Source: Anaerovibrio lipolyticus (GTDB taxonomy: Bacteria; Bacillota; Negativicutes; Selenomonadales; Selenomonadaceae). Taken from it: 64,000 nucleotides of DNA. How positions within the stretch are numbered: the stretch's first letter is position 1; each line of letters opens with the position of its first letter. Shown here one piece after another: positions 1 to 7,398 of this stretch. The DNA is taken from the NCBI RefSeq assembly GCF_021531495.1, contig NZ_JADYTY010000003.1:1-64000 (forward strand). The letters are read 5' to 3'. Below the pieces are notes generated by a model. That model saw only the letters and a list, made by a program, of their open reading frames with translations, ran no database searches and was not told the DNA's origin. Made by a program: the position numbers and the translations under genes.

Positions 1-28
1 CGAGAATCCACTGACATAACGACTTTCA
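1..28. repeat. Half of an inverted repeat shared with 5601-5628
   Basis: The first 28 bases are the reverse complement of 5601-5628 with one mismatch (28-bp arms 5.6 kb apart, in opposite orientation). At the 5601 copy the sequence is itself one arm of a local palindrome (AAAGTCGTTATG ... CATAACGACTTT, to 5656). The copy here is probably the inner half of the same palindromic unit, cut by the window edge. Positions 29-139 are AT-rich with no gene that I can support. Confidence 0.6.
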
Positions 29-139
29 GTTACAATATTTGAGTAGATAGGCAATTCGGCAAATCAGAATTTATGATTTTAAGTCTCTAGCAATAGAAGG
101 ATAATAGTTATATGATTGCAAGAGAATTTTGAATTAGGG

Positions 140-177
140 AGCATGCGAGTGCTATAAGGCTGGTATGCTTCTTTTTG
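140..177 (+). terminator. Probable intrinsic terminator of the gene left of the window
   Basis: AGCATGC at 140-146 pairs with GTATGCT at 163-169 (one G-U pair) and is followed by TTCTTTTTG. The stem is short and the loop long, so this is moderate evidence only. Confidence 0.4.
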
Positions 178-267
178 TGTGTTCAGCAGGGGGACAATCT
201 AAAATTTGCAATTAGTTTTCTGGAAAGGTATAATAAACGCAAACATAATTTGGAAGGGAAGAATATT

Positions 268-825
268 ATGAGCATGTTGACATTGGCTCAGGCCAAAGAG
301 ATTTTGCCTAAGCATACGACGGAACAGCATCTTTTTGTTCATGCAGCAGCCGTAAGCGCAGCTATGGGAGCTATGGCAGAGCATTTTGGGGAGGATAAAG
401 CGTACTGGGAGGCTATTGGCTATCTTCATGATGTGGATTTTGAAAAATTTCCCCAGGAGCATTGCCATCATGTCCGGGAGCTTTTGAACAATGAGCCAGT
501 GGATGAGGAAGATATGGAAAATATCATTGCTCATGGCTATGGTATTTGTACTGAGGAAGTGCAGCCATCCAGCAATTTGCAAAAATCCTTGTTTGCGGTA
601 GATGAGCTGACTGGAATTATTCATGCCTATTCTTTGATGCGTCCAGAAGGGATGGAAGGCATGGAGGTAAAAAGTCTGAAGAAAAAATTCAAGGATAAGA
701 AATTTGCGGCTAAATGTAATCGTGAGATTATTAAAAATGGCGTAGCAGATTTGGGCATGGACCTAGGGGATGTGATGGCCTGCTGTATTAAGGGCATGAC
801 TGAGCATAAGGCAGAGCTTGTGTAA
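268..825 (+). CDS. HD-domain hydrolase-like protein
   Basis: This 185-residue protein carries an HD-domain metal-binding pattern: His25, a His53-Asp54 doublet inside GYLHDVDF, and a later His in IIAHGYG. HD-domain proteins are metal-dependent phosphohydrolases acting on nucleotides or related phosphoesters; the substrate here cannot be told from sequence. There is no signal peptide or membrane segment, so it should be cytoplasmic. The ATG at 268 is chosen over upstream starts because GGAAGGGA sits just before it and the upstream extension is low-complexity and unlike the family. It reads in the same direction as the SEC-C gene 28 nt downstream and may be co-transcribed with it. The physiological role is unknown. 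Confidence 0.75.
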   Translation: MSMLTLAQAKEILPKHTTEQHLFVHAAAVSAAMGAMAEHFGEDKAYWEAIGYLHDVDFEKFPQEHCHHVRELLNNEPVDEEDMENIIAHGYGICTEEVQPSSNLQKSLFAVDELTGIIHAYSLMRPEGMEGMEVKSLKKKFKDKKFAAKCNREIIKNGVADLGMDLGDVMACCIKGMTEHKAELV

Positions 826-853
826 AAATATTAAAATATGGAGTTAAGTAAAA

Positions 854-2056
854 ATGGCAGAAATAAACGGAAAGACAATTGAGACGGAAAGGGATTTTAC
901 CTTTTCTGAGGCTGAATACAATCAGCTGATGGAGGAGCAGAGAAAAGAGCGAATGAAGGCCCTGCGCCGTCATAAGCTGCCAGAGAAGCTGAGCCTTCAG
1001 GATGCTTTGCTGGCTTTGACCAAGCAGGAGCTGGAGGATATTCAGTATAATCTGAATCTTCCTATGGGAAATCTGAATCGCACCAAGAAAGCAGATATGG
1101 TAGCGGCCATAGAGCCAGAGGTGGTAAATTTTGTGGGCCGTTGGTTTGTTAGTGCCTTTCAGGAGCAGAAGGATATTTTTGACTATGCCTGTCAGCATAA
1201 AGGCCTGTTAAAGGATTTGCAGCAGGAGGACTACCGTCTGGATTATCTCCGAGGAGTAGGTGTGCTGTACTGTGGCCTGCAGGACGGAGAAATGCTTTGG
1301 TATATGCCAGAGGAGATTCAGGCTGAATATGAGAAAATCAATAACGCCGCCTATGCTGATGCCGTAAACCTCAATACAGAGGTTATGCGTCTGGCAGCAG
1401 GCATGGTTTATTACTATGGCATTATTGACTATGACCAGCTCTATCAGAAGGTTTGCGACCAGATTGATGGTGAATTGGATTTTGCTGATTTTATGGGCAT
1501 TATATTCAATGGTGGCTGTTGGTATCCCCAGGTGGTAACTACGGAAAAGGATTTGATGCATGAGTCAGTAATGAATCCAGAGGCTCTCCAGGCAGCTCAG
1601 AGACAGCGGGGTATGGTTAACTATGCTGATTTTCCTTATGATAAGCTGTTTGATGCAGGGCAGGAAAGCTATATTGAGTCCACAGAAGCCTATCGGGCTT
1701 TGGCTCAGTATTTTATGAAGCAAAAACAGCTGGATGTGCTGCAGGCAGCGGAGGCTGTCAACAGCATTAATATGATTCTCCAGAATGGTTATGGCATGAA
1801 GGAAATTATGGGCTTCCTCAAGGACCATGAACTGGTAATGGAGAACAGGGCAGAAGCAGATGAATTGGTGGCCCTGATTAGCGACTATAATAATACCTTG
1901 CCACAGTGGGTGCTAAAGGGGTATACTCCTGAGGAAGTAGCCAATATGCCTCGTCAGTCTGTGGTAAGGACAGGCCGTAAAATTGGTCGTAATGAGCCAT
2001 GTCCTTGTGGTAGTGGCAAAAAATACAAAAATTGCTGTCTGAAAAAGGAATATTGA
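854..2056 (+). CDS. SEC-C metal-binding motif protein
   Basis: The 400-residue protein ends with a textbook SEC-C motif: [16 protein letters not shown] at about residues 380-395, with the CxC...CC zinc ligands also seen at the C terminus of SecA. The rest (residues 1-370) is a soluble, mostly helical region; residues 60-85 ([20 protein letters not shown] and following) resemble the Rho N-terminal/SAP-like helical fold, which often binds nucleic acid, but this is a loose resemblance. SEC-C modules bind zinc and often mediate docking on ribosomes or SecB-like partners. It has no helicase domain, so it is not SecA. A strong terminator follows at 2063. The function is unknown beyond the motif. 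Confidence 0.7.
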   Translation: MAEINGKTIETERDFTFSEAEYNQLMEEQRKERMKALRRHKLPEKLSLQDALLALTKQELEDIQYNLNLPMGNLNRTKKADMVAAIEPEVVNFVGRWFVSAFQEQKDIFDYACQHKGLLKDLQQEDYRLDYLRGVGVLYCGLQDGEMLWYMPEEIQAEYEKINNAAYADAVNLNTEVMRLAAGMVYYYGIIDYDQLYQKVCDQIDGELDFADFMGIIFNGGCWYPQVVTTEKDLMHESVMNPEALQAAQRQRGMVNYADFPYDKLFDAGQESYIESTEAYRALAQYFMKQKQLDVLQAAEAVNSINMILQNGYGMKEIMGFLKDHELVMENRAEADELVALISDYNNTLPQWVLKGYTPEEVANMPRQSVVRTGRKIGRNEPCPCGSGKKYKNCCLKKEY

Positions 2057-2062
2057 TTGCTG

Positions 2063-2108
2063 AAGCCATCGGTATGACAGGGGTTTTCTTGTCAGCTGAT
2101 GGCTTTTT
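2063..2108 (+). terminator. Intrinsic terminator after the SEC-C gene
   Basis: AAGCCATC (2063-2070) pairs with GATGGCTT (2098-2105). An inner GACA/TGTC pair supports the stem, and it ends in a T run. It isolates recO transcription from the upstream genes. Confidence 0.75.
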
Positions 2109-2176
2109 AGCAAAAAAATTTTGTTTTTGGGGCATATTGATGTAAAATAATCTATATGTGACTATTTTTAGATAAT

Positions 2177-2271
2177 ACAGGGTGGAGCTAATATCTCCAC
2201 CCTCGTCGAAACCCCATTGAAATAAAATGCAATGGCATTTTATTTGAACAATGTAGGGGTTATAAAAAGTG
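2177..2271 (+). ncRNA. Structured leader element, copy A (upstream of recO)
   Basis: The element runs from ACAGGG at 2177 to GTGAG at 2269-2273. Stem P1 is GGGTGGAG (2180-2187) with CTCCACCC (2195-2202) around a 7-nt loop. After the linker TCGTCGA, P2 pairs AACCCC (2210-2215) with GGGGTT (2256-2261), P3 pairs ATTG (2216-2219) with CAAT (2249-2252), and P4 pairs AAATAAAATGC (2220-2230) with GCATTTTATTT (2235-2245) around AATG. Copy B at 59376-59467 keeps the same fold with compensatory changes. Here the GTGAG directly after the element is also the likely ribosome-binding site of recO, so translational control is conceivable. It could instead be a dispersed palindromic repeat. I do not recognise it as a named riboswitch class. 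Confidence 0.7.
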
Positions 2272-2280
2272 AGATTTTCT

Positions 2281-3021
2281 ATGGGACAATATTCAACTGA
2301 GGCCCTGATTCTAGGAATTAGGAATTGGGGGGAGGCAGACAAAATCATAACCCTTTTATCTCCACAGCAGGGGCTTATTAAGGCTGCCGCCTTTGGCTGC
2401 CGCCGCACCAAAAGTGCTTTGGCAGGTTCTCTCCAGATGTTTAATCGGGTGGAGATTCAGTTGAAGCAGGGTGACAAGCTGGACACCATTCGGGGTTGCA
2501 GCCTTTTGCACAGCTATCGGGTAATGAGCACTGATTTTACCGCTATGGCCTATGGAGCCTTTGTGGCAGAAACAGCTAGCAGGCTGGCTATAGAAAATTT
2601 TCCCCAAAAGGATATGTACAATAGGTTGTTGGAAATATTTTCCACCTTTGGGGAGCGAAATCCTCGGATTGCTGCTTTGGCTGCGGCCTATCAGCTGTTG
2701 GAGTTTTCAGGTATGCAGCTAGGCTACCAATATTGTGCCGAATGTGGCAAAAGGCTGGAGGGAGATGGCACCTTTTCCTTTGAGGCTGGTGGAGGGCTTT
2801 GCTCAGAATGCAGCCGTCATGGCTATGGGCCTCAGGGAGAATATCCCCAGGAGCTTAGACAGCTGATAGTACAGCTTTTGCAGCTGGATTGGCAAAATCC
2901 TCCGGCTTTGACTGTCAAGGGTAAGACTCTTTTGGCAGCAGAGGCCCTGCTGTTGGGATATTTGCATCATATATTTGAAAAACCGTTAAAATCGCTGGAA
3001 TTTATCCGGCAGATTAGTTAA
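2281..3021 (+). CDS. recO: DNA repair protein RecO
   Basis: RecO loads RecA onto SSB-coated single-stranded DNA with RecF/RecR in gap repair and also anneals strands. The N terminus (YSTEALILGIRNWGEADKIITLLS) is the typical OB-fold start, and the zinc-finger cysteines are visible as CAEC and CSEC near residues 155-185. At 246 residues it has the usual length. The ATG at 2281 is preferred because GTGAG lies 8 nt upstream; an in-frame GTG at 2269 inside the conserved leader element is an alternative. The structured leader (2177-2271) abuts the start. The stop codon directly touches the phoH start, so recO, phoH and ybeY-era form one transcription unit concerned with DNA and ribosome maintenance. 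Confidence 0.93.
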   Translation: MGQYSTEALILGIRNWGEADKIITLLSPQQGLIKAAAFGCRRTKSALAGSLQMFNRVEIQLKQGDKLDTIRGCSLLHSYRVMSTDFTAMAYGAFVAETASRLAIENFPQKDMYNRLLEIFSTFGERNPRIAALAAAYQLLEFSGMQLGYQYCAECGKRLEGDGTFSFEAGGGLCSECSRHGYGPQGEYPQELRQLIVQLLQLDWQNPPALTVKGKTLLAAEALLLGYLHHIFEKPLKSLEFIRQIS

Positions 3022-4071
3022 GTGTGGAATAGAAACGAGGTTGCTTTATTGCGAGAGGTATTAGAGGAAATTATTGAATTTCAGGATAGACAGGAGGCTC
3101 AGGCTCTGCTGGGAGAGCGGGATGAATATGTTCGGGTATTGATGGACAATTTTGATGCTCGTTTTATCAGTCGGGGTGATGCCATTAGTATTAGCGGCGA
3201 GGCGGATCAGGTACAGCCGGCAGCTAAAATCCTACGAGAGCTGCAGTATCTTCATCGTCAGGGTACCACTATTACCATGCATGAGGTACGCTATAGCGTA
3301 GGGCTGGTTAAGGGCGGCAAGGGCGAGGCTCTTCACCATCTCTTTAGTGATACCATTATGGTGACTTCCAGAGGCCGTCATGTACGGCCCAAGACCTTGG
3401 GCCAGCGTATATATGTGGATACTATCCGACACAACTTTATTACCTTTGGGGTGGGGCCGGCAGGAACAGGTAAAACCTATTTGGCTGTGGTGCTGGCCTG
3501 TGCGGCTCTTCGCAACCGAGAGGTGGAAAAGCTGATTCTCACCCGCCCTGCTGTAGAGGCTGGCGAAAAGCTGGGCTTTTTGCCGGGAGATTTGCAGGAA
3601 AAGGTGGATCCTTATCTGCGACCTCTTTATGATGCCTTGCAGGATATTCTGGGGCAGGATGTATTTGCCAAGCTTATGACCAAGGGGGTAATTGAGGTAG
3701 CTCCTTTGGCTTATATGCGTGGGCGCACCTTGGAAAATGCCTTTGTTATTCTGGATGAGGCACAGAACACTACGGACAAGCAGATGAAGATGTTCCTTAC
3801 CAGATTGGGCTTTGGCTCCCGTATGGTGGTAACAGGCGATCCGGGACAGATTGATTTGCCACGAGGGGTTACCTCTGGGCTGGTGGAGGCTACCAAGATT
3901 CTGGATGGCGTCAAGGGAATTGGCGTGGTACGGCTGGAGGCTATGGATGTTATTCGTCATGATGTGGTGACTAGAATTGTTCAAGCCTATGATGCCTATG
4001 AGCAGAAGCAAAAGATTGAACAGAAAAAAGAAATTGCTATAAATAATAAGCGAAAGGGAGAGACAGAATAA
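3022..4071 (+). CDS. PhoH-like ATPase
   Basis: PhoH family proteins are cytoplasmic P-loop ATPases of the RNA/ribosome-associated type, commonly next to ybeY and era. An N-terminal KH-like region (residues about 25-80) is followed by a Walker A GPAGTGKT and a Walker B VILDEAQ. The length, 349 residues, is normal. The GTG at 3022 follows the recO stop with no gap, which suggests translational coupling. A TTG at 3049, 8 nt after CGAGG, is a possible alternative start that would remove nine residues. Only three bases separate its stop from the ybeY-era ATG. The physiological substrate of the family is unresolved. Confidence 0.9.
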   Translation: MWNRNEVALLREVLEEIIEFQDRQEAQALLGERDEYVRVLMDNFDARFISRGDAISISGEADQVQPAAKILRELQYLHRQGTTITMHEVRYSVGLVKGGKGEALHHLFSDTIMVTSRGRHVRPKTLGQRIYVDTIRHNFITFGVGPAGTGKTYLAVVLACAALRNREVEKLILTRPAVEAGEKLGFLPGDLQEKVDPYLRPLYDALQDILGQDVFAKLMTKGVIEVAPLAYMRGRTLENAFVILDEAQNTTDKQMKMFLTRLGFGSRMVVTGDPGQIDLPRGVTSGLVEATKILDGVKGIGVVRLEAMDVIRHDVVTRIVQAYDAYEQKQKIEQKKEIAINNKRKGETE

Positions 4072-4074
4072 AGT

Positions 4075-5556
4075 ATGGAAATTATTATTGGCCGAGAGCC
4101 GGAAAATCTGCAGGTATCTGAGGAAATGGGTACCTTGGAGGAATTGGAAAAAATCGTCAAGCGGGCAGTGGAGATAATTGGCCCTCTTTATGATGTGGAA
4201 AATTCCGAGGTTAGCATTACTCTGACCAATGATGAGTATATTCATCAGATGAATAAGGAATATCGGGGGTTGGATAGGCCTACAGATGTGCTTTCCTTTG
4301 CCTTTGTGGACAGTGAGGAGCCAGAGATTGAGGATGGGCCGGAAACCGAGGTGCTGGGAGATATTATTATTTCCTTGGAGAGAGCCTGGGCTCAGTCTCA
4401 GGAATATGGACACAGTATGGAACGGGAGCTGTCCTTTTTGACCATTCACGGTATGTTGCATCTTCTAGGTTATGACCATATGGAAGAGGAAGAGCGAATG
4501 GAAATGGAGGAGGAGCAGCGCTACATTATGGGTAAGCTGGGGATTTCCAGAGATGGCAAGGGCATGATTCTGCCTTTGGCTCAGGAGCCTCAGATTGCCC
4601 TGTCCAAGGGTAAGGAAATCAAGCTGGAAGATATGATACCAGAGCCAAGATTCCAGATTGATCCCAAAACTCACAAATCTGGCTTTGTGGCTGTAATTGG
4701 CCGGCCAAATGTAGGCAAGTCTACCTTGATTAACAGTCTGATTGGTCAGAAAATTGCCATTATGTCTGATAAGCCTCAGACTACCCGCACCCGTATTATG
4801 TGTGTGCTGACTCAGCAGGATGCTCAGATGGTATTTTTGGATACGCCTGGTATTCATAAGCCAAAGCATAAGCTGGGTGAATATATGGTGAAGGCTGCAG
4901 AGGGAACCTTGAAGGAAGTGGATGCCATTATTTTTGTGGTAGATGCTACGGAGAAATTTGGCCCTGGGGAGCAGTATATTATGGAGCGTTTGCAGGCTAC
5001 TAACAAGCCTGTAGTGTTGGCCATTAATAAGCTGGATTTGCTGGAGGACAAGGAGCAGCTGCTGCCTATTATTACCAGCTACAATGGAAAATATCATTTT
5101 GCGGCTACGGTGCCTATTTCTGCCAAGGAGGAAAACAATCTGGATGGACTGCTGACAGAGATAAAGAAGCATTTGCCTAAGGGCCCGCAGTATTATCCAG
5201 ATGATATGGTGACAGATCAGCCAGAGCGGTTGATTGTGGCGGAGCTGATACGAGAGAAGGCCCTGTTGCTGACTAGAGAGGAAATCCCTCATGCTATTGC
5301 TGTGGATATTGAGGAGATGAAGGCTAGAGATAACGGGGATATGTATGTCCGGGCTACTATCTATGTGGAACGGGAGTCTCAAAAGGGTATTGTTATTGGT
5401 AAGCGAGGTTCTTTGCTGAAAGAAATCGGGGCTCAGTCCAGAGCAGATATTCAGATGCTTTTGGGGTGCAAGGTCTTTTTGGATTTGTGGGTGAAGGTAA
5501 AGAAAGACTGGCGCAATAGAGATAATATTTTGAAAGACTTTGGCTTTCAGGATTAA
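4075..5556 (+). CDS. ybeY-era: Fused endoribonuclease YbeY - GTPase Era
   Basis: One 493-residue frame carries two ribosome-maturation factors usually made by separate genes. Residues 1 to about 160 are YbeY, with the metal-binding HGMLHLLGYDH motif (His125, His129, His135), an endoribonuclease acting on 16S rRNA 3' ends and 70S quality control. Residues about 200-493 are Era, with the P loop GRPNVGKST near 209, DTPG, NKLD, and a C-terminal KH domain (GIVIGKRGSLLKEIG) that binds the 3' end of 16S rRNA. A linker of about 45 residues with no stop, no frame change and no internal ribosome-binding site that I see joins them. In Bacillus relatives dgkA and cdd lie between the two genes; here they are absent. 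A GGGAGAGA stretch precedes the ATG. Confidence 0.93.
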   Translation: MEIIIGREPENLQVSEEMGTLEELEKIVKRAVEIIGPLYDVENSEVSITLTNDEYIHQMNKEYRGLDRPTDVLSFAFVDSEEPEIEDGPETEVLGDIIISLERAWAQSQEYGHSMERELSFLTIHGMLHLLGYDHMEEEERMEMEEEQRYIMGKLGISRDGKGMILPLAQEPQIALSKGKEIKLEDMIPEPRFQIDPKTHKSGFVAVIGRPNVGKSTLINSLIGQKIAIMSDKPQTTRTRIMCVLTQQDAQMVFLDTPGIHKPKHKLGEYMVKAAEGTLKEVDAIIFVVDATEKFGPGEQYIMERLQATNKPVVLAINKLDLLEDKEQLLPIITSYNGKYHFAATVPISAKEENNLDGLLTEIKKHLPKGPQYYPDDMVTDQPERLIVAELIREKALLLTREEIPHAIAVDIEEMKARDNGDMYVRATIYVERESQKGIVIGKRGSLLKEIGAQSRADIQMLLGCKVFLDLWVKVKKDWRNRDNILKDFGFQD

Positions 5557-5937
5557 AAATTCTGCTTTGCAAAGTTGCCTATTTCCCTAAATATTGGAAA
5601 TGAAAGTCGTTATGTCAGTGGGTTCTCGAAATACAGCCTGCGGTCATAACGACTTTTGCTCTGTCCGACTTAATGGCCCTATCTGATGATTTATCCTGAC
5701 GCAGTAATACCGCTTATCGCTGAGCCAATTCACAGAGGCCATAATGATAGAAAGTGCCACCGGGGCCACTTTTGCTGCGCAAAAGCAGGAGTCTCTCGAC
5801 GCAAAAGTGTCATGTCCCTCCGGCTGTTGCCGAATCATCAAGGCTTATCGATATTGTCAATCCTTATAATTCTGCTACCTTTGTAGAAAATCGGTTATTA
5901 CAAACAGTGCCAAAGCGGAAAGACTCAATGAATACAC

Positions 5938-6106
5938 TAATGAGCGGTATGGGAGTACCCTGCACAGGTACTCTTCGCGCCTCGGTACTTAGCGATTCAT
6001 GAGCTTTCGGGGCGTTAGCCACGAATTGCCTCATGAGAGCTTTAGTACCGCTAGGCGAGAAAAGTAGCGAGAGCGTGCCTGAAAGGGTACTCCCATATCG
6101 CCATTA
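5938..6106. repeat. Nested inverted-repeat element, about 170 nt
   Basis: The outer arms GCGGTATGGGAGTACCCT (5944-5961) and AGGGTACTCCCATATCGC (6084-6101) pair along 18 bp with one G-U, and TAATG/CATTA extends this past a single bulge. Nested inside are GCAC/GTGC (5962, 6075), CTC(t)TCGC/GCGAGAG (5971, 6067), GCCT/AGGC (5979, 6053), CGGTACT/AGTACCG (5983, 6044), TCATGAG/CTCATGA (5997, 6030) and GGC/GCC at 6011-6020. Most of the element can pair in one long imperfect hairpin. No poly-T tract follows, so it is not a simple terminator. Confidence 0.65.
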
Positions 6107-6171
6107 ATAGTGGATAAGATGTATTCGGCAAATCACAATTTTTATGTCACAATGATTTTTTTGCTGGATTT

Positions 6172-6180
6172 TGCTATAAT
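6172..6180 (+). promoter_or_regulatory. Extended -10 promoter of dgt
   Basis: TGCTATAAT is a perfect extended -10 (TG-n-TATAAT), with no good -35 at the usual distance. It lies 45 nt upstream of the dgt start and just downstream of the palindromic region. Confidence 0.6.
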
Positions 6181-6225
6181 ATATATGGGAAAATTGAGAG
6201 CAAATAAGAAAGGTAGGTGGCGGTT

Positions 6226-7224
6226 GTGCTGGTTAGAGAACGGGTTGAGGATCAGGAATATCTTTTGCTGTCTCCTTTGGCGGCTAAGAGCCGTGAGGCT
6301 GAAAGGGATAAGCAGCAGGAGGAGTGTCCATTTCGCACCAAATTCCAAAGAGATCGGGATAGAATCTTACATTCCAAGGCATTTCGCCGCCTTAAGCATA
6401 AGACACAGGTTTTTATTGTCTCCGGGGATCACTACCGTACTAGAATGACTCATAGTCTGGAAGTAGCTCAGATTGGCCGAACTATTGCCAGAGGCCTTAG
6501 TCTAAATGAGGATTTGACGGAAGCCATAGCCTTGGGCCATGACGTAGGTCACACGCCCTTTGGTCATTCTGGGGAATCGGCTCTTAATAAGCTGTGCAAT
6601 CATTTTGCCCATAATGAGCAAAGTCTGAGAGTGCTAAAATATTTGGAGAAAAATGGTCAAGGTTTGAATCTGACTCAGGAGGTGCAGGATGGAATCCTTC
6701 ATCACAGTGGGGCGGTACTTCCCTATACTATGGAGGGAAGGATTGTGCACTGGGCGGATCGAATTGCCTATCTTTGTCATGATTTTGATGACAGTATGCG
6801 GGCAGGGCTTTTGTCCGTAAGTGATTTGCCAGAGCAGGTGCAAAGCCATATTGGCACAGTAACCTCTCAGATGATTACCAACATGGTGTCAGATGTAATC
6901 TGTCAATCTGAAAAGGCAGGAGATATTGTTTTTTCACCTCAGCTGACAGAGGCAATGAATGTATTTCGCCAGTTTATGTTTAAGAATATCTATCATTCAG
7001 AGGCCTTGGACCGGGAAAGATGGCAGGGAGTATTTGTCTTGGAACAGCTTTACAAATACTTTATGGAGGATAGCAGCCGTTTGCCAGAGGAATTTAAAGA
7101 AAGAGAAAAGCAATGGGGCCTCCAGCAAACAGTGGTGGACTATGTGGCAGGCTTAACGGATAGCTATGCAGTGCAGCTTTTCAATCATATTTTTATGCCT
7201 CCTGTAGGGGAAATGGTGCGTTAG
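6226..7224 (+). CDS. dgt: dGTP triphosphohydrolase-like HD protein
   Basis: This is a deoxyguanosinetriphosphate triphosphohydrolase-like protein, which hydrolyses dNTPs to nucleoside and triphosphate. The HD metal site is clear: the conserved FRTKFQRDRDRILHSKAFRRL region, then RMTHSLEVAQIGRTIAR and GHDVGHTPFGHSGE. A later ILHHSG and AYLCHDFDD complete the family pattern. The GTG at 6226 gives the usual MxVRExxExxEY start with AGGTGG 5 nt ahead; the GTG at 6217 is an alternative adding three residues. The protein of 332 residues has the normal length for the short dgt subfamily. It has its own promoter (6172) and a strong terminator (7246), so it appears monocistronic. Confidence 0.9.
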   Translation: MLVRERVEDQEYLLLSPLAAKSREAERDKQQEECPFRTKFQRDRDRILHSKAFRRLKHKTQVFIVSGDHYRTRMTHSLEVAQIGRTIARGLSLNEDLTEAIALGHDVGHTPFGHSGESALNKLCNHFAHNEQSLRVLKYLEKNGQGLNLTQEVQDGILHHSGAVLPYTMEGRIVHWADRIAYLCHDFDDSMRAGLLSVSDLPEQVQSHIGTVTSQMITNMVSDVICQSEKAGDIVFSPQLTEAMNVFRQFMFKNIYHSEALDRERWQGVFVLEQLYKYFMEDSSRLPEEFKEREKQWGLQQTVVDYVAGLTDSYAVQLFNHIFMPPVGEMVR

Positions 7225-7245
7225 AAAATTTAAAATATATGTAGG

Positions 7246-7284
7246 GAGCATATTTGCCTTGGGGCAGATGTGCTCTTTTTTTCT
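7246..7284 (+). terminator. Intrinsic terminator of dgt
   Basis: A 13-bp stem pairs GAGCATATTTGCC with GGCAGATGTGCTC (G-U pairs only, no mismatch), followed by a run of T residues. Confidence 0.9.
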
Positions 7285-7398
7285 AAAACTAACCTTTTTA
7301 GTCAACATTTTTAATGCTATTTTAAGAAAAATATTATAAACTAGAGAGGTAAATTTGTATGGTAAAATGGAAATTTTCACCTAAAGGACGGTGTTTTT

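Larger units (their letters stand above)
5557..6225. repeat. Non-coding palindrome-rich intergenic region
   Basis: About 670 nt with no credible gene. It holds several inverted repeats: the AAAGTCGTTATG/CATAACGACTTT palindrome at 5603-5656, an ATGGCC/GGCCAT pair with flanking complementarity between about 5672 and 5746, CACTTTTGC/GCAAAAGTG around an inner TTTTGC-TGC-GCAAAA hairpin (about 5765-5810), and the large nested element at 5938-6106 listed separately. Short frames in the region have no ribosome-binding site and simply read through the palindromes. At its right end, ATTCGGCAAATCA (from 6122) repeats a sequence at 54-66. The composition differs from the neighbouring genes. A REP-like repeat cluster or a structured RNA locus are both possible. 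Confidence 0.65.

Noticed and set aside
2180-2215. T-box riboswitch: AGGGTGG in the repeated element resembles the T-box core AGGGTGGNACCGCG
   Set aside because: The ACCGCG part is absent in both copies, there is no stem I with a specifier loop, and the neighbours are not aminoacyl-tRNA or amino-acid genes.
1878-2411. Minus-strand frames over copies A and B that encode similar peptides (around FQWGFDEG and DISSTL)
   Set aside because: The similarity follows from the DNA repeat. Differences between copies are mostly amino-acid changing, while they preserve RNA base pairs, and no ribosome-binding site is present.
3022-3048. Separate small gene between recO and phoH
   Set aside because: The sequence is in frame with phoH and only offers alternative phoH start codons.
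5644-6002. Short open frames in the 5557-6225 intergenic region (both strands)
   Set aside because: They read through palindromes, have no ribosome-binding sites and encode low-quality sequence with no recognisable domain.
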